From: Pseudomonas putida
GTDB lineage: Bacteria > Pseudomonadota > Gammaproteobacteria > Pseudomonadales > Pseudomonadaceae
DNA: 64,000 nt
Direction of reading: 5' to 3'
NCBI RefSeq assembly: GCF_001636055.1
Contig: NZ_CP011789.1
Span: forward strand, 3,658,001 to 3,722,000
This document shows positions 1-8,571 of this stretch, piece after piece. The notes under the pieces were generated by a model. It worked only from the letters and a program-made list of their open reading frames with translations, made no database searches and was not told the origin of the DNA. The stretch's first letter is position 1, and the number at the start of each line of letters is the position of its first letter. The position numbers and the translations under genes were made by a program.

Positions 1-75
1 CGCGTCGGCGGGGCGCAGCCGGAGCGCTCGCTGTTCAGTACCTGGCGGTTCGAAAGTTTGTGGCTCAAGTCATGA
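1..75 (+). CDS. C-terminal end of an unidentified protein (partial)
   Basis: The frame starting at base 1 is open for 24 codons, ends in SLWLKS and stops with TGA at 73-75. Only the tail of the protein lies in the window and no domain can be recognised from it. It is followed by a REP pair and then the TonB receptor on the same strand, so it may belong to the same neighbourhood, but this cannot be tested here. Confidence 0.5.
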   Translation, partial: RVGGAQPERSLFSTWRFESLWLKS

Positions 76-90
76 TCACGCGCTGTCTGG

Positions 91-208
91 GCCGGCCCTA
101 TCGCGGGACAAGCCCGCTCCCACCGATACCCCACCGATCTCCCAGACCACGGGGTACCTGTGGGAGCGGCGGTTTGGCGCGCCGACTTGTCCCGCGATAG
201 GGCCGGCA
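91..208. repeat. REPIN: two inverted REP elements
   Basis: The left arm (91-122) reads GCCGGCCCTATCGCGGGACA and continues AGCCCGCTCCCA. The right arm (about 160-208) is its degenerate reverse complement, TGTGGGAGCGGCGG, ending GTCCCGCGATAGGGCCGGC. The two arms flank about 40 bases of spacer. This is the REP family typical of the P. putida group. The same family recurs at 38327, 49892, 52401 and 63355. Confidence 0.9.
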
Positions 209-291
209 CACCCCCCACATAACCCCAAAAACAACCGCAGGCGCGGCTGCGCCCCACCTCCATTCCACCCTACCCGAACGAGGCCCACTCC

Positions 292-2844
292 ATGCCCCGC
301 GCAGCCCTGCACCCTGCATTCGCCCTGCTGGCCCTGGCCAGCACCCCGTTGCTGGCCGACGACACGGTCCTGCAAACCGTCACCGTCCAGGCCGAACAAC
401 CCGACGACGACGCCCTGCCCACTCGCCCACCCTCATCGATCTACGGCGGCCTCGAAGCCAAGGTGCTCGACACCCCACGTTCGGTCACCCAGGTCAACGC
501 CGAGCAACTGGCTCGCGACCCGATCCGCAGTGCCGACGACCTGGTCAAGTACGCCCCCGGCATCACCCGCGGCGGCGGCCAGAACGCCGGTATCGCCCCG
601 CAGATGCGCGGCCAGAACAGCGAAGTGTTCCAGGACGGCCAGCGCGCCTATGGCGTACGCCACCCTGCCAACTTCAACGCCTATGAGGGCGCCGACATCG
701 TGGCCGGCCCCTCGTCGGTCACCTACGGCTCGGTCAGCGGCAGCGGCGGCTACGTCAACTACCTGAGCAAGAAGCCCGACTTCGAACGTTTTCGCACCAA
801 GCTCTCCGGTGAAATCGGCAGCTGGATCCCCGACGGCGAATCGCGCGATGCGACCAAATTCAGCATCGACAACACAGGCCCAATCAGCGACAACCTCGCC
901 TACCGGGTCAGCATCACCCGCCAGCGCCAGGAAGACTTCTACGACAACGTCGAGAACAACTTCGACGCCTTCTACGGCGCCCTGGCCTTTCGCAACGACC
1001 ATGTGCGGGTGGACTGGAACGCCGCCTACGACGATTACTACGACTACAACATCACCCACGGCTGGAACCGCGCCACCCAGGACCTGGTCGACCACGGCAA
1101 GTACTACGCCGGCCGCGCCACACCGATCATCCAGAACGGCAATACGCTGTGGTCGCCGGTGCTGTCCTCCGGTGCCAGCGACGCCCAGGTGCTGGGCTGG
1201 GTGCAACGCCAGCGCAATGCCCAAGGGCAGTATTCGGTGGTCAACGGCAGCTTCCAGGGCGCGTCGCCCAACACCCAGGCCAACCCCGGCAGCCTGCGCG
1301 GCTGGGTCTACGACCCGTCGCTGGAAGGCAACGGCCTGACCTCGCTGTCGTCGCAGACCGGCCAGCGCGCCCAGGATGAGAACCGCTCAAGACGCTTCAC
1401 CACGCAACTGCGCATCGAAGGAGAGCTGACACCGTCGATTACCCTGACCAACAGCACCTTCTACCAGCACTCCACCGACACCACCGATGCGGTAGGCGCC
1501 TTCCAGGTCCAGGGCAAGGACGACATCTTCGACAACCGCTTCGAGTTCCGCGCCCGCGGGCAATGGCAGCTCGGCGGCCTGACCCTGGTCGACGACAGCA
1601 ACAGCGGCCTGATCTATCGCCGCGAATCGAACCAGTCGATCGCCGCCAACAACAGCTTCGGCTCGACCATCAACGCCTACGACCTGACCCAGGACCCGCG
1701 CCTGAAAAACCCAGGCGACCTGCTCGGCCTCGCCGGTCGCAACCCCGCCGGCGGCAACGCGGCCTGGATCGGCCAGCCCGGTGTGGCGCAGTTCTCCAAT
1801 CTCTACGGCTGGCTCAACCTGCCGGCCATGTACCCGGCCGGGCATGGCCTGTACGCCGAATCCATCGCGCCGTACACCGCCGACAGCACCTGGACCACCA
1901 AGACCCTGTTCAGCCAGCACAACCTGCGCCTGGGCGAACGTGCAGGCCTGAACATCGGCGCCAGCCGCAGCTGGATCGACGCACGCATCGAGAACCCCTT
2001 CGTGGTCAATGGCGCCAGCCAGCGCAAGGACGCAAACAACTACCGGTTGTTCTCGGTCCAGGTCAGCCCCTACGTCAAGCCCACCGACAACAGCACCCTG
2101 TACTACACCTTCGACCGCTCGCTGGCGGTCAACACCGGTTTCTTCACCAACGGCCTGGGCTGGGGCAGCGGCACCGGCGCCAACCAGCTCAACCCCCTGG
2201 CGTTCCAGAGCCTGAGCGTATTGCACGAGCTTGGGCTGAAGGTCGAAGCCGTGCCCGACCAGTTGTTCCTGACCCTGGCGGCCTATCGCCAGGCCCGCGA
2301 CCAGGCGCCGGACAGCAACAACAACATCGCCCGGCTGATCGTCAAAGGCCTGGAAGCGACGCTGCGCTACCAGGACGAACACCTGCGCGGTGGCCTCAAT
2401 CTCAGCCGCATCAGCGCCTACAACGAGTTCACCAGCCAGGCCGGCTTCGCCTCTGCCGGATTCATTCCCGACAACGGCACCGTGTTCGGCGACAACAACA
2501 GCCTCAACCAGCGCCCCTCGGGCAAGTTCGATGCCGTACAGATCCCCGAGTACAACGCCGGGGGCTATGTGGACTATCGCTTCGACTCAGGCTTTGGCGT
2601 GGAGCTGTCCGGCTGGTGGACCAGCAGCTGGTACCTGAACCTGAGCAAGACGGTGAAGGTGCCCGACGAATACAACCTCGACCTGGCCGTGTACTACCGC
2701 CAGCCGCAGTGGGGGGTGACGCTGCGCATGCTCAACGTCACCGATGAGCTGAATTTCGTCAGCGGCCTGGCCGGCTCCACCAACACCTTCCTGCAACCCA
2801 TGCCGGGCCGAACCCTGCTGGCACAGGTCGATTACCAGTTCTGA
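292..2844 (+). CDS. TonB-dependent outer-membrane receptor (siderophore-receptor type)
   Basis: 850 aa. The signal peptide ends near ALASTPLLA-DD. A TonB-box-like segment follows (TVLQTVTVQAEQ), then the plug domain (about residues 55-165; TPRSVTQVNAEQL, GPSSVTYGSVSGSGGYVN) and a 22-strand-type barrel ending in the usual terminal phenylalanine (DYQF). Length and layout match ferrisiderophore-like receptors. It is 30 bases upstream of a flavin monooxygenase gene and convergent with an ABC-importer operon, a layout more typical of sulfur or specialised carbon-source uptake than of iron. No Fur box was recognised. The substrate is inferred only; the family call is firm. Confidence 0.9.
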   Translation: MPRAALHPAFALLALASTPLLADDTVLQTVTVQAEQPDDDALPTRPPSSIYGGLEAKVLDTPRSVTQVNAEQLARDPIRSADDLVKYAPGITRGGGQNAGIAPQMRGQNSEVFQDGQRAYGVRHPANFNAYEGADIVAGPSSVTYGSVSGSGGYVNYLSKKPDFERFRTKLSGEIGSWIPDGESRDATKFSIDNTGPISDNLAYRVSITRQRQEDFYDNVENNFDAFYGALAFRNDHVRVDWNAAYDDYYDYNITHGWNRATQDLVDHGKYYAGRATPIIQNGNTLWSPVLSSGASDAQVLGWVQRQRNAQGQYSVVNGSFQGASPNTQANPGSLRGWVYDPSLEGNGLTSLSSQTGQRAQDENRSRRFTTQLRIEGELTPSITLTNSTFYQHSTDTTDAVGAFQVQGKDDIFDNRFEFRARGQWQLGGLTLVDDSNSGLIYRRESNQSIAANNSFGSTINAYDLTQDPRLKNPGDLLGLAGRNPAGGNAAWIGQPGVAQFSNLYGWLNLPAMYPAGHGLYAESIAPYTADSTWTTKTLFSQHNLRLGERAGLNIGASRSWIDARIENPFVVNGASQRKDANNYRLFSVQVSPYVKPTDNSTLYYTFDRSLAVNTGFFTNGLGWGSGTGANQLNPLAFQSLSVLHELGLKVEAVPDQLFLTLAAYRQARDQAPDSNNNIARLIVKGLEATLRYQDEHLRGGLNLSRISAYNEFTSQAGFASAGFIPDNGTVFGDNNSLNQRPSGKFDAVQIPEYNAGGYVDYRFDSGFGVELSGWWTSSWYLNLSKTVKVPDEYNLDLAVYYRQPQWGVTLRMLNVTDELNFVSGLAGSTNTFLQPMPGRTLLAQVDYQF

Positions 2845-2874
2845 CCCTCAACCCCACACCCGGGAGGCTTTGCC

Positions 2875-3963
2875 ATGTCCATCGAATTCGTCGGTATGAT
2901 CTTTCCCCGCCAGTGGTCCGAGACCCGCGGCGTACGCACGCCCGACTTCGACCTGCCGTTCATTCGTCATCATGCCCGCGCCCACGAGCACGCCGGGTTC
3001 GACCGGGTGCTGATCGCGAGCGGCCCCGGCAGCGCCGACAGCTTGCAGATCGCCGCCTACGCCGCCGCGCACACCGAGCGCCTGGGCTTCATGATCGCCC
3101 ACCGCCCGGCCCTCACCGCCCCGACCGTGGCGGCGCGCGCCTTCGCCACCCTCGACCACACCACCGGCGGCGGGCGTATCCGCCTGCACGCGATTACCGG
3201 GATCACCGCCGAACCCCAGGAAGGCGACACCCTGCTGGACAAGACCGAACGCTACCAGCGCACCGACGAATACCTGGAAATCGTCCGCCGCACCTGGACC
3301 GCCGAAGCGCCGTTCGATTTCGAGGGGCGCTACTTCAACATCAAGGGCGCGTTCTCGCCGGTCAAGCCGCTGCAACAGCCCCACATCCCGATCTCGTTCG
3401 GCGGCTCGTCGGACATCGCCTACCAGATCGCGGTCAAGCACGCCGACCTCTACGCCCTGTGGGGCGAGCCGTTGAGTGGCGTGGCCGAGCAGATCGCCAA
3501 GCTCAAGGCGGCCGCCAGCAGCGCCGGGGTGGCGGCGCCGCGGGTAAGCCTGTCGGTACGCCTGATCCTCGGCGCCACCGAGGAGCTGGCCTGGCAGAGA
3601 GCGGAGCAGATCCTGGCGCAGATCAAGGCCAACCCACAGTTCGCCGCCGACAGCCCATGGAGCAAGCGCATCAAGGGCACCGGCTCCGAGCGCCTGCTCG
3701 CCGCTGCAGCACGTGCAGACCGGCATGATCGTGCACTGTGGATGCCGACCGCGACCGCAGTCGGTGCCTATGGCGACACCACCGCGCTGGTCGGCACACC
3801 GGAAACGGTCGCGCAGGCCCTGCTCGACTATGTCGACCTGGGCGTGACCACCTTCCTCAACCGTGGCTACGACCCGCTGTACGACACCGTGGACTATGGA
3901 CGCTGGGTGATTCCGGCGGTCCGAGAAGAAGTGCGGCGGCGCCAGGCCCGCGTCACAGGCTGA
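2875..3963 (+). CDS. LLM-class (luciferase-like) FMNH2-dependent monooxygenase
   Basis: 362 aa, close to SsuD (about 380 aa). The TIM-barrel luciferase-like fold is shown by the N-terminal SIEFVGMIFPR strand, the conserved RLGFMIAHRP and FATLDHTTGGGRI segments, the EYLEIVRRTWTAEAPFDFEG region and the PHIPISFGGSS strand typical of alkanesulfonate-monooxygenase relatives. Such enzymes use FMNH2 and O2 to cleave C-S bonds or oxidise organic substrates. The start is the ATG with GGGAGG just upstream. It is probably co-transcribed with the TonB receptor. No flavin reductase gene is nearby, so reduced flavin must come from elsewhere. Sulfonate or sulfone substrates are an inference from family and context. 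Confidence 0.85.
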   Translation: MSIEFVGMIFPRQWSETRGVRTPDFDLPFIRHHARAHEHAGFDRVLIASGPGSADSLQIAAYAAAHTERLGFMIAHRPALTAPTVAARAFATLDHTTGGGRIRLHAITGITAEPQEGDTLLDKTERYQRTDEYLEIVRRTWTAEAPFDFEGRYFNIKGAFSPVKPLQQPHIPISFGGSSDIAYQIAVKHADLYALWGEPLSGVAEQIAKLKAAASSAGVAAPRVSLSVRLILGATEELAWQRAEQILAQIKANPQFAADSPWSKRIKGTGSERLLAAAARADRHDRALWMPTATAVGAYGDTTALVGTPETVAQALLDYVDLGVTTFLNRGYDPLYDTVDYGRWVIPAVREEVRRRQARVTG

Positions 3964-3980
3964 CCGTCAGCGCCGCCACA

Positions 3981-4013
3981 GGTGGGGCGCTGCCCGATGT
4001 GCGGCGCCCAACC
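3981..4013. terminator. Convergent hairpin
   Basis: GGTGGGGCGC (3981-3990) pairs with GCGCCCAACC (4004-4013) with one mismatch. It lies between the stop codons of the convergent monooxygenase and permease genes. There is no clear T-tract, so it is a putative bidirectional terminator only. Confidence 0.35.
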
Positions 4014-4032
4014 TGCGGGCGCCAGCAACACC

Positions 4033-4788
4033 TCAGGCATGCACCCAGCGCCGATGCAGCCCGCGCGCCAGGGCATCGAGCATGAAGCCCAGCACACCGA
4101 TCAGCAGCACCATCGCCATCAGCTCCGAATAGGCCAGGCGGTCACGGGTGTCGAGGATGAAGTACCCAAGGCCCGCGCTGACCCCGAGCATCTCGCACGG
4201 CACCAGCACGATCCACAGGATGCCGATCGCCAGGCGCACGCCGGTCAGCACATGGCCGATCACCCCCGGGATGATCACCTTGCACAGGGTTTCCCAGCGC
4301 GTGGCACTCAAGCTGCGCGACAGCTGCAACCAGCGCGGGTCGAGCTGACGCACGCCTGCGGCGGTGTTGAGCAGGATCGGCCACAGCGCGGCGAACGCCA
4401 GGAGGAAGTAGATCGGCTGATCGCCCACCCCCATCAGCATCACCACCACCGGCATCCACGACAGCGGCGAGATCATCCGCAGGAACTGGAACGCCGGCGT
4501 GGTCGCCGCCTCCAGATGCCGGTAGCTGCCCACCAGCAAACCCAGCGGCACCCCGATCAGCAGGGCCAGCAGCAGGCCGATGAGAATACGCTTGAGACTC
4601 ACCCAGATGTGCCCGTAGACCTCGCCATGGCCCAGCAGCTCGACCAGGCTCTCCAGCGTCGCCTGGGGCGAGAAACGCGCCGACAGGCCGTCGGCCTCGC
4701 CGAACACCTGCACCCCCGCCCACCACAACAGCAACAGCACCGCCAGCCCGGCAAGGCCCAGGGCGCCATGTACGACATGCTTGCGCAT
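4033..4788 (-). CDS. ABC transporter permease (SsuC/NrtB/TauC family)
   Basis: 251 aa inner-membrane permease with about six hydrophobic segments. The BPD_transp_1 EAA-loop region is visible in the second half (LDPRWLQLSRSLSATRWETLCKVIIP), which contacts the ATPase. Its start codon overlaps the stop of the binding-protein gene (TGATG), so translation is probably coupled. It is the last gene of the minus-strand operon. Family membership is clear. Within this family nitrate, bicarbonate, taurine, sulfonate and thiamine-precursor importers look alike, so the substrate cannot be read from this protein. Confidence 0.88.
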   Translation of the reverse strand: MRKHVVHGALGLAGLAVLLLLWWAGVQVFGEADGLSARFSPQATLESLVELLGHGEVYGHIWVSLKRILIGLLLALLIGVPLGLLVGSYRHLEAATTPAFQFLRMISPLSWMPVVVMLMGVGDQPIYFLLAFAALWPILLNTAAGVRQLDPRWLQLSRSLSATRWETLCKVIIPGVIGHVLTGVRLAIGILWIVLVPCEMLGVSAGLGYFILDTRDRLAYSELMAMVLLIGVLGFMLDALARGLHRRWVHA

Positions 4789-5993
4789 CAGACCGCGAAC
4801 TCCTCGCTACGCTCGAAGTTGTCGGCGATGCCGAACACCGACGGGCCACCCACGGCGGCGATGGCGTTGCGCACGAAGCGGTCGTCCACCAGGTCGCGCG
4901 CGGTCTGCGCCGGATCCAGCCCGGCGAGGAAGCCGCTCTCGCCCTCGATCAGGGTGTTCTTCAAGCGCTTGACCAGCTCCTCGGTGTAGCTGGGGAACGG
5001 GTACGGCTGGAAGTCGATGCGCTTTTCGTCCCACTGCTGATGCTGGATCGCACCGCTGGCGATGTAGGCGGCACGGTCTTCGGCCGAAGGCGCCAGGACC
5101 TTGGTCAGCACCGCAGGCTCGTGCGGGGTGTATTTGTTGGGACCGGCCTTGGACAGCAACGCCGCGGCCTCGGCGCGGTGATCGCGGGTCCATTGCTGCG
5201 CCTTGACGATGGCGTTGACCACCTTCTGCGACCACTCCGGGCGATTGTTCAGGTCATGCTCGTGCATGAACACCACGCAGCACGCATGGTTACGCCAGAC
5301 ATCGCCGGTGAAGCGCTGCACGCGCCCGACCTTGAGATTCTCGGCCAGGGCATTGAAGGGTTCGGCGACGATGTAGCCGGCGATGCGCTTGCTGGCGAGG
5401 GCTGGCGGCATGTCCGAAGGCGGCAGTACCAGCAGGTTGACCTCGTTGGCCGCCAGTTGCGCGTTGGCAGGCTTGGACACAGGCGTCAGGCCGTTGTCAC
5501 TGAGCATCTGTTGCAGCACCACGTTGTGGATCGAGTACCAGAACGGAATGGCGACGGTCTTGCCACCGAGCTGTTTCATGTCGGTGATGTCCGGCGCAAC
5601 GGTCAGGCCCGAGCCACCGACGTGGTTCCAGGCCACGACCTTGGCCGGCACCTTGCTGCCATAGCGGGCCCAGACCGTCATCGGTGACAGCAGGTGAATC
5701 ACGTTGACCTGCCCGGAGATGAACGCTTCGATCACCTGCGCCCAGCTGCGCAGCAGTACCGGACGCTCGGCCTTGATGCCTTCGGCCTCGAACAGGCCAT
5801 TGTTGTGCGCCACCAGCAAGGGCGTGGCGTCGGTGATCGGCAGGTAGCCGATGCGTACCGGCGCGTCCGGCTCGGCGGCAGCGCGCGCCTGCAGGCTCGA
5901 CAGCATCGGCAAGGCGCCGGCGGCGGTGAGCATGGCGCTGAGCTTGATGAAATCGCGACGCGACGTGGAAGAGCAGCAATCATCCATGCACAT
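4788..5993 (-). CDS. ABC transporter substrate-binding protein, NrtA/SsuA type, Tat-exported
   Basis: 401 aa. The N-terminus has a twin-arginine motif (SRRDFIKLSAM, residues about 11-21), followed by a hydrophobic stretch ending in an AxA-like site, so Tat export is predicted. The mature part begins VRIGYLPITDATPLLVAHN, the hallmark of the NrtA/CmpA/SsuA periplasmic binding proteins, and the length is nearer to NrtA/CmpA than to SsuA. The start chosen has GGAG eight bases upstream and overlaps the upstream ATPase gene by 14 bases. The neighbouring flavin enzymes favour an organosulfur or related compound over nitrate, but the fold alone does not decide. Confidence 0.87.
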   Translation of the reverse strand: MCMDDCCSSTSRRDFIKLSAMLTAAGALPMLSSLQARAAAEPDAPVRIGYLPITDATPLLVAHNNGLFEAEGIKAERPVLLRSWAQVIEAFISGQVNVIHLLSPMTVWARYGSKVPAKVVAWNHVGGSGLTVAPDITDMKQLGGKTVAIPFWYSIHNVVLQQMLSDNGLTPVSKPANAQLAANEVNLLVLPPSDMPPALASKRIAGYIVAEPFNALAENLKVGRVQRFTGDVWRNHACCVVFMHEHDLNNRPEWSQKVVNAIVKAQQWTRDHRAEAAALLSKAGPNKYTPHEPAVLTKVLAPSAEDRAAYIASGAIQHQQWDEKRIDFQPYPFPSYTEELVKRLKNTLIEGESGFLAGLDPAQTARDLVDDRFVRNAIAAVGGPSVFGIADNFERSEEFAV

Positions 5994-6801
5994 GGGCAGG
6001 CTCCGACGACAGGGGGGAAGAAGATGTTGAGGTGGGGCGGCTCGCCTGCCGTAGGGTTTTCAGAATCTCGATGCGCAGCGCGCCCAGCTCCTCGACCCGC
6101 TGCGCGCGCGGCTGCGGCAGGTCGATGTGCCATTGCCCGAGGGTGCGCGCCGGGTGGTTGCCCAGTAGCAGCACGCGATCGGACAACAGCAGGGCTTCGT
6201 CGATATCGTGGGTGATCAGCACCGCCGCGGTGTTGTGGGTGGCGATCAGTTGCAGCAGCAGTTGCTGCATGTCCGCGCGGGTCACTTCATCGAGTGCGCC
6301 GAAGGGTTCGTCCAGCAGCAGCACTTCGGGCTGGCGCGCCAGGCAACGGGCCAGTGCCGTGCGCTGGGCCATGCCGCCCGACAGCTGCGCCGGGTACTGG
6401 CTGCGCGCATGGTTCAGGCCCACTGCCTCGATGGCGTGGTCGATCCGGGCACGACGCTCGGCCGCCGCCAGCGCAGGCTGACGGGCGAAGTCGAGGCCAA
6501 AGGCAACGTTCTTTTCAAGGCTCAGCCAGGGCAGCAGGCTTGGATCCTGGAAGGCAACGGCCAGACGCGGGTGCGGCCCCTGCAGGGGCTCGCCGTGCAG
6601 GGACACCGCACCGCCACCAGGCTGCTGCAGACCGGCCAGCACGCGGAGCAGGCTGGACTTGCCGACACCGCTGGGGCCGAGGATGGTCACCACTTCGCCC
6701 GGCGACAGCTTGAGGTCGAACTGTTCCAGCACCGCCTGCCAGCCGCCCTCGCGGGGGTAGCCCAGGCTGATGGCGCGGGCTTCGAGCAACACGTCGGTCA
6801 T
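5980..6801 (-). CDS. ABC transporter ATP-binding protein (SsuB/NrtD/TauB family)
   Basis: 273 aa. All nucleotide-binding motifs are present: Walker A GPSGVGKSS, Q-loop FQDPSLLPW, signature LSGGMAQR, Walker B LLLDEPFGALDE and H-loop ITHDIDEA. Start MTDVLLEARAISL at 6801 was preferred to an upstream in-frame ATG because it overlaps the stop of the preceding gene by four bases (ATGA), the usual coupling arrangement. It energises the importer formed with the binding protein and permease downstream. Confidence 0.9.
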   Translation of the reverse strand: MTDVLLEARAISLGYPREGGWQAVLEQFDLKLSPGEVVTILGPSGVGKSSLLRVLAGLQQPGGGAVSLHGEPLQGPHPRLAVAFQDPSLLPWLSLEKNVAFGLDFARQPALAAAERRARIDHAIEAVGLNHARSQYPAQLSGGMAQRTALARCLARQPEVLLLDEPFGALDEVTRADMQQLLLQLIATHNTAAVLITHDIDEALLLSDRVLLLGNHPARTLGQWHIDLPQPRAQRVEELGALRIEILKTLRQASRPTSTSSSPLSSEPAHVHG

Positions 6802-7862
6802 ACGTTCGCCGCCTGGCGTTGCAGTTCGGCGCGCAGTTGCACCAGGCTCGGCGTGACGATCGGCACGAAGGCCGACTCGCGCCAACGCCGGGCGAAGCCT
6901 TCGCCATAGGCAGTGAGATAAGCCTTGCCGCCGCTGGCCTGAAGCTCCATCTGCACCGCATCGGCGGCGCTTTCGGCCAGGGTGATGCGCAGCTTGAACA
7001 GTGCCGCGGGCTGGTTGAGGAAACGCCCGTCGAGCAGACCCTGCTTGAGCTCGCCGACGGTATTCTCCAGACGCTCGCGCAACACCTGTTCCGCTTCGGC
7101 GAGGAACGAACCGCGCCCTTGCAGGTGTTCGCGCACTTCATCCAGGGCGCGACGGGTCAGGCCGATGGACATGCCGCACTGCAGCGCCAGGAATGCCGGC
7201 CGCACCCGAGGCAGGAACTCGCGGGCGTTCTCGTGCAGCAGCCAGGTCCGGTCCAGAGCGACCTGGTGGAACGCCAGCGCGGCGGTGCTGCTCGACTGCA
7301 GGCCCATCAGTTGCAGGTCGTCGGAACGCTCAAGGCCCTGACTGCTGGACGGGATCGCCATCACGAAAGGTGCCTGGCCCGCTTCAGCCTCGATCGCCGC
7401 CGCTACCACGAAGCCACTCTTGCGCAGATTGGTCACCCAGTGCAGGCGGCCTTCAAGGGTCCAGCCCTCGCCCTCGGTACGCGCCTGCACTTGCAGGGCC
7501 TCGATACCGGAGAGGAACTTCATGGCATTGGACAAGCCAGTGGCGCCGGCCAGTTCGCCGGTCAGCAGGTCTGGCAGCAACCGCTCGCGCAAGGCCTGGT
7601 TGGGGCTGTGCAGCAGGTATTCGATGAAGGCCCGCTGTCCCCAGCAGACGAAGGCCGAGGCCAGCGAGCGGCTGGCGATGGCGGCGATGGCCTCTACGGC
7701 GTCGGTGACGTCACCGCCCGAGCCGCCAAGTGCCGGATCGACGCCAACCCGCAGCAACTGCGACTCGGCGATATGGGCCAGCACCAGGTGCGGGTCGCAC
7801 TGGCCCTGGTCGATTGCCTCGGCATTGGCATCCAGCCATTGTCGAAATGCAGAATCAAGCAT
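6798..7862 (-). CDS. Acyl-CoA-dehydrogenase-fold flavoprotein (DszC/SfnC-like monooxygenase candidate)
   Basis: 354 aa; start MLDSAFRQW at 7862 with AAAGGAG upstream. The N-terminal helical region, middle beta domain (ATGLSNAMKFLSG, VTNLRKSGFVVAAA) and C-terminal helical bundle follow the acyl-CoA dehydrogenase fold. No acyl-CoA partner gene is nearby. Members of this fold next to SsuABC-like importers are often FMNH2-dependent monooxygenases acting on sulfones or related compounds, so that role is more likely than fatty-acid oxidation. This is an inference from context. It lies between the AhpD-like gene (46 bases upstream) and the ATPase gene (4-base overlap). Confidence 0.75.
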   Translation of the reverse strand: MLDSAFRQWLDANAEAIDQGQCDPHLVLAHIAESQLLRVGVDPALGGSGGDVTDAVEAIAAIASRSLASAFVCWGQRAFIEYLLHSPNQALRERLLPDLLTGELAGATGLSNAMKFLSGIEALQVQARTEGEGWTLEGRLHWVTNLRKSGFVVAAAIEAEAGQAPFVMAIPSSSQGLERSDDLQLMGLQSSSTAALAFHQVALDRTWLLHENAREFLPRVRPAFLALQCGMSIGLTRRALDEVREHLQGRGSFLAEAEQVLRERLENTVGELKQGLLDGRFLNQPAALFKLRITLAESAADAVQMELQASGGKAYLTAYGEGFARRWRESAFVPIVTPSLVQLRAELQRQAANV

Positions 7863-7908
7863 GTCCCTACTCCTTTGAAAACGCCGGCGCGCCGGCACCA
7901 GGCGTGGA

Positions 7909-8469
7909 TTACGCCGAAGGCTGCCAGCGGTACTTGCTCAACTCGTCGTTGAGCGGCGTCTGGGCGAACACATTAGCAAAGTTGCACAGGGTTGCGAGAC
8001 TCACGCCCAGAATCACTTCCAGAGCATTGCCTTCGCTGAAACCTGCATTGCGGAAGGCCTGGTAGGTGGCATCGCTGACATTGCCGCGTGTGGCGATGAC
8101 TTCGCGGGCGAACTCGGCCAGGGTTTCGTAGCGCGCATCAGGCAGCTCGCCACGCGCACGCAGGGCATCGACCACCTCCTGCGGCAGCTTGGCCTTGTTC
8201 AGGGCCACTGCGGTGTGGCCGGCAACGCAGAAGTCGCAACCGTGCTGGGTGGCGGCGATCAGTTGCACCACTTCGCGCTCGGCCAGGGTCAGTTCGGACT
8301 TGCCGTTGAGGGCCGAAACCGTGACGTAGGTTTCCAGGGCCGCCGGGGCGTTGGCGAGAATGCCCAGCAGGTTGGGGATGAAGCCGGAATTCTTCTGGGC
8401 GTTTTCAAGGAAGGGACGTGCCGCTTCCGGGGCGCTCTGCAGAGTGTGTAGAGTAATGCGCGAGGACAT
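7909..8469 (-). CDS. AhpD-like carboxymuconolactone decarboxylase family protein
   Basis: 186 aa; start MSSRITLHTL at 8469 with a good AAAGGAG site. The CMD/AhpD core shows the redox motif HGCDFCVAGHTAVA (CxxC followed by a conserved His), as in alkylhydroperoxidase D. It probably has peroxidase-like or decarboxylase chemistry. It is the first gene of the minus-strand operon (AhpD-like, flavoprotein, ATPase, binding protein, permease), so its promoter lies in the 102-base gap shared with the divergent AraC gene. It may detoxify peroxide or peroxy-flavin by-products of the neighbouring monooxygenases; that role is inferred. Confidence 0.85.
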   Translation of the reverse strand: MSSRITLHTLQSAPEAARPFLENAQKNSGFIPNLLGILANAPAALETYVTVSALNGKSELTLAEREVVQLIAATQHGCDFCVAGHTAVALNKAKLPQEVVDALRARGELPDARYETLAEFAREVIATRGNVSDATYQAFRNAGFSEGNALEVILGVSLATLCNFANVFAQTPLNDELSKYRWQPSA

Positions 8470-8571
8470 GGAGTAGTCTCCTTTGATGTGTGTCCATACA
8501 GTCTGTTGGTTATAAGAAATAGCATCCATATTCATCAGTCGCCTTTCCTTGCTCCTGAGTCTTTGCATTAG

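Noticed and set aside
3982..4989. 335-residue plus-strand frame over the permease and binding-protein genes
   Set aside because: It is a Gln/Arg/His-rich antisense shadow of the minus-strand ABC genes.
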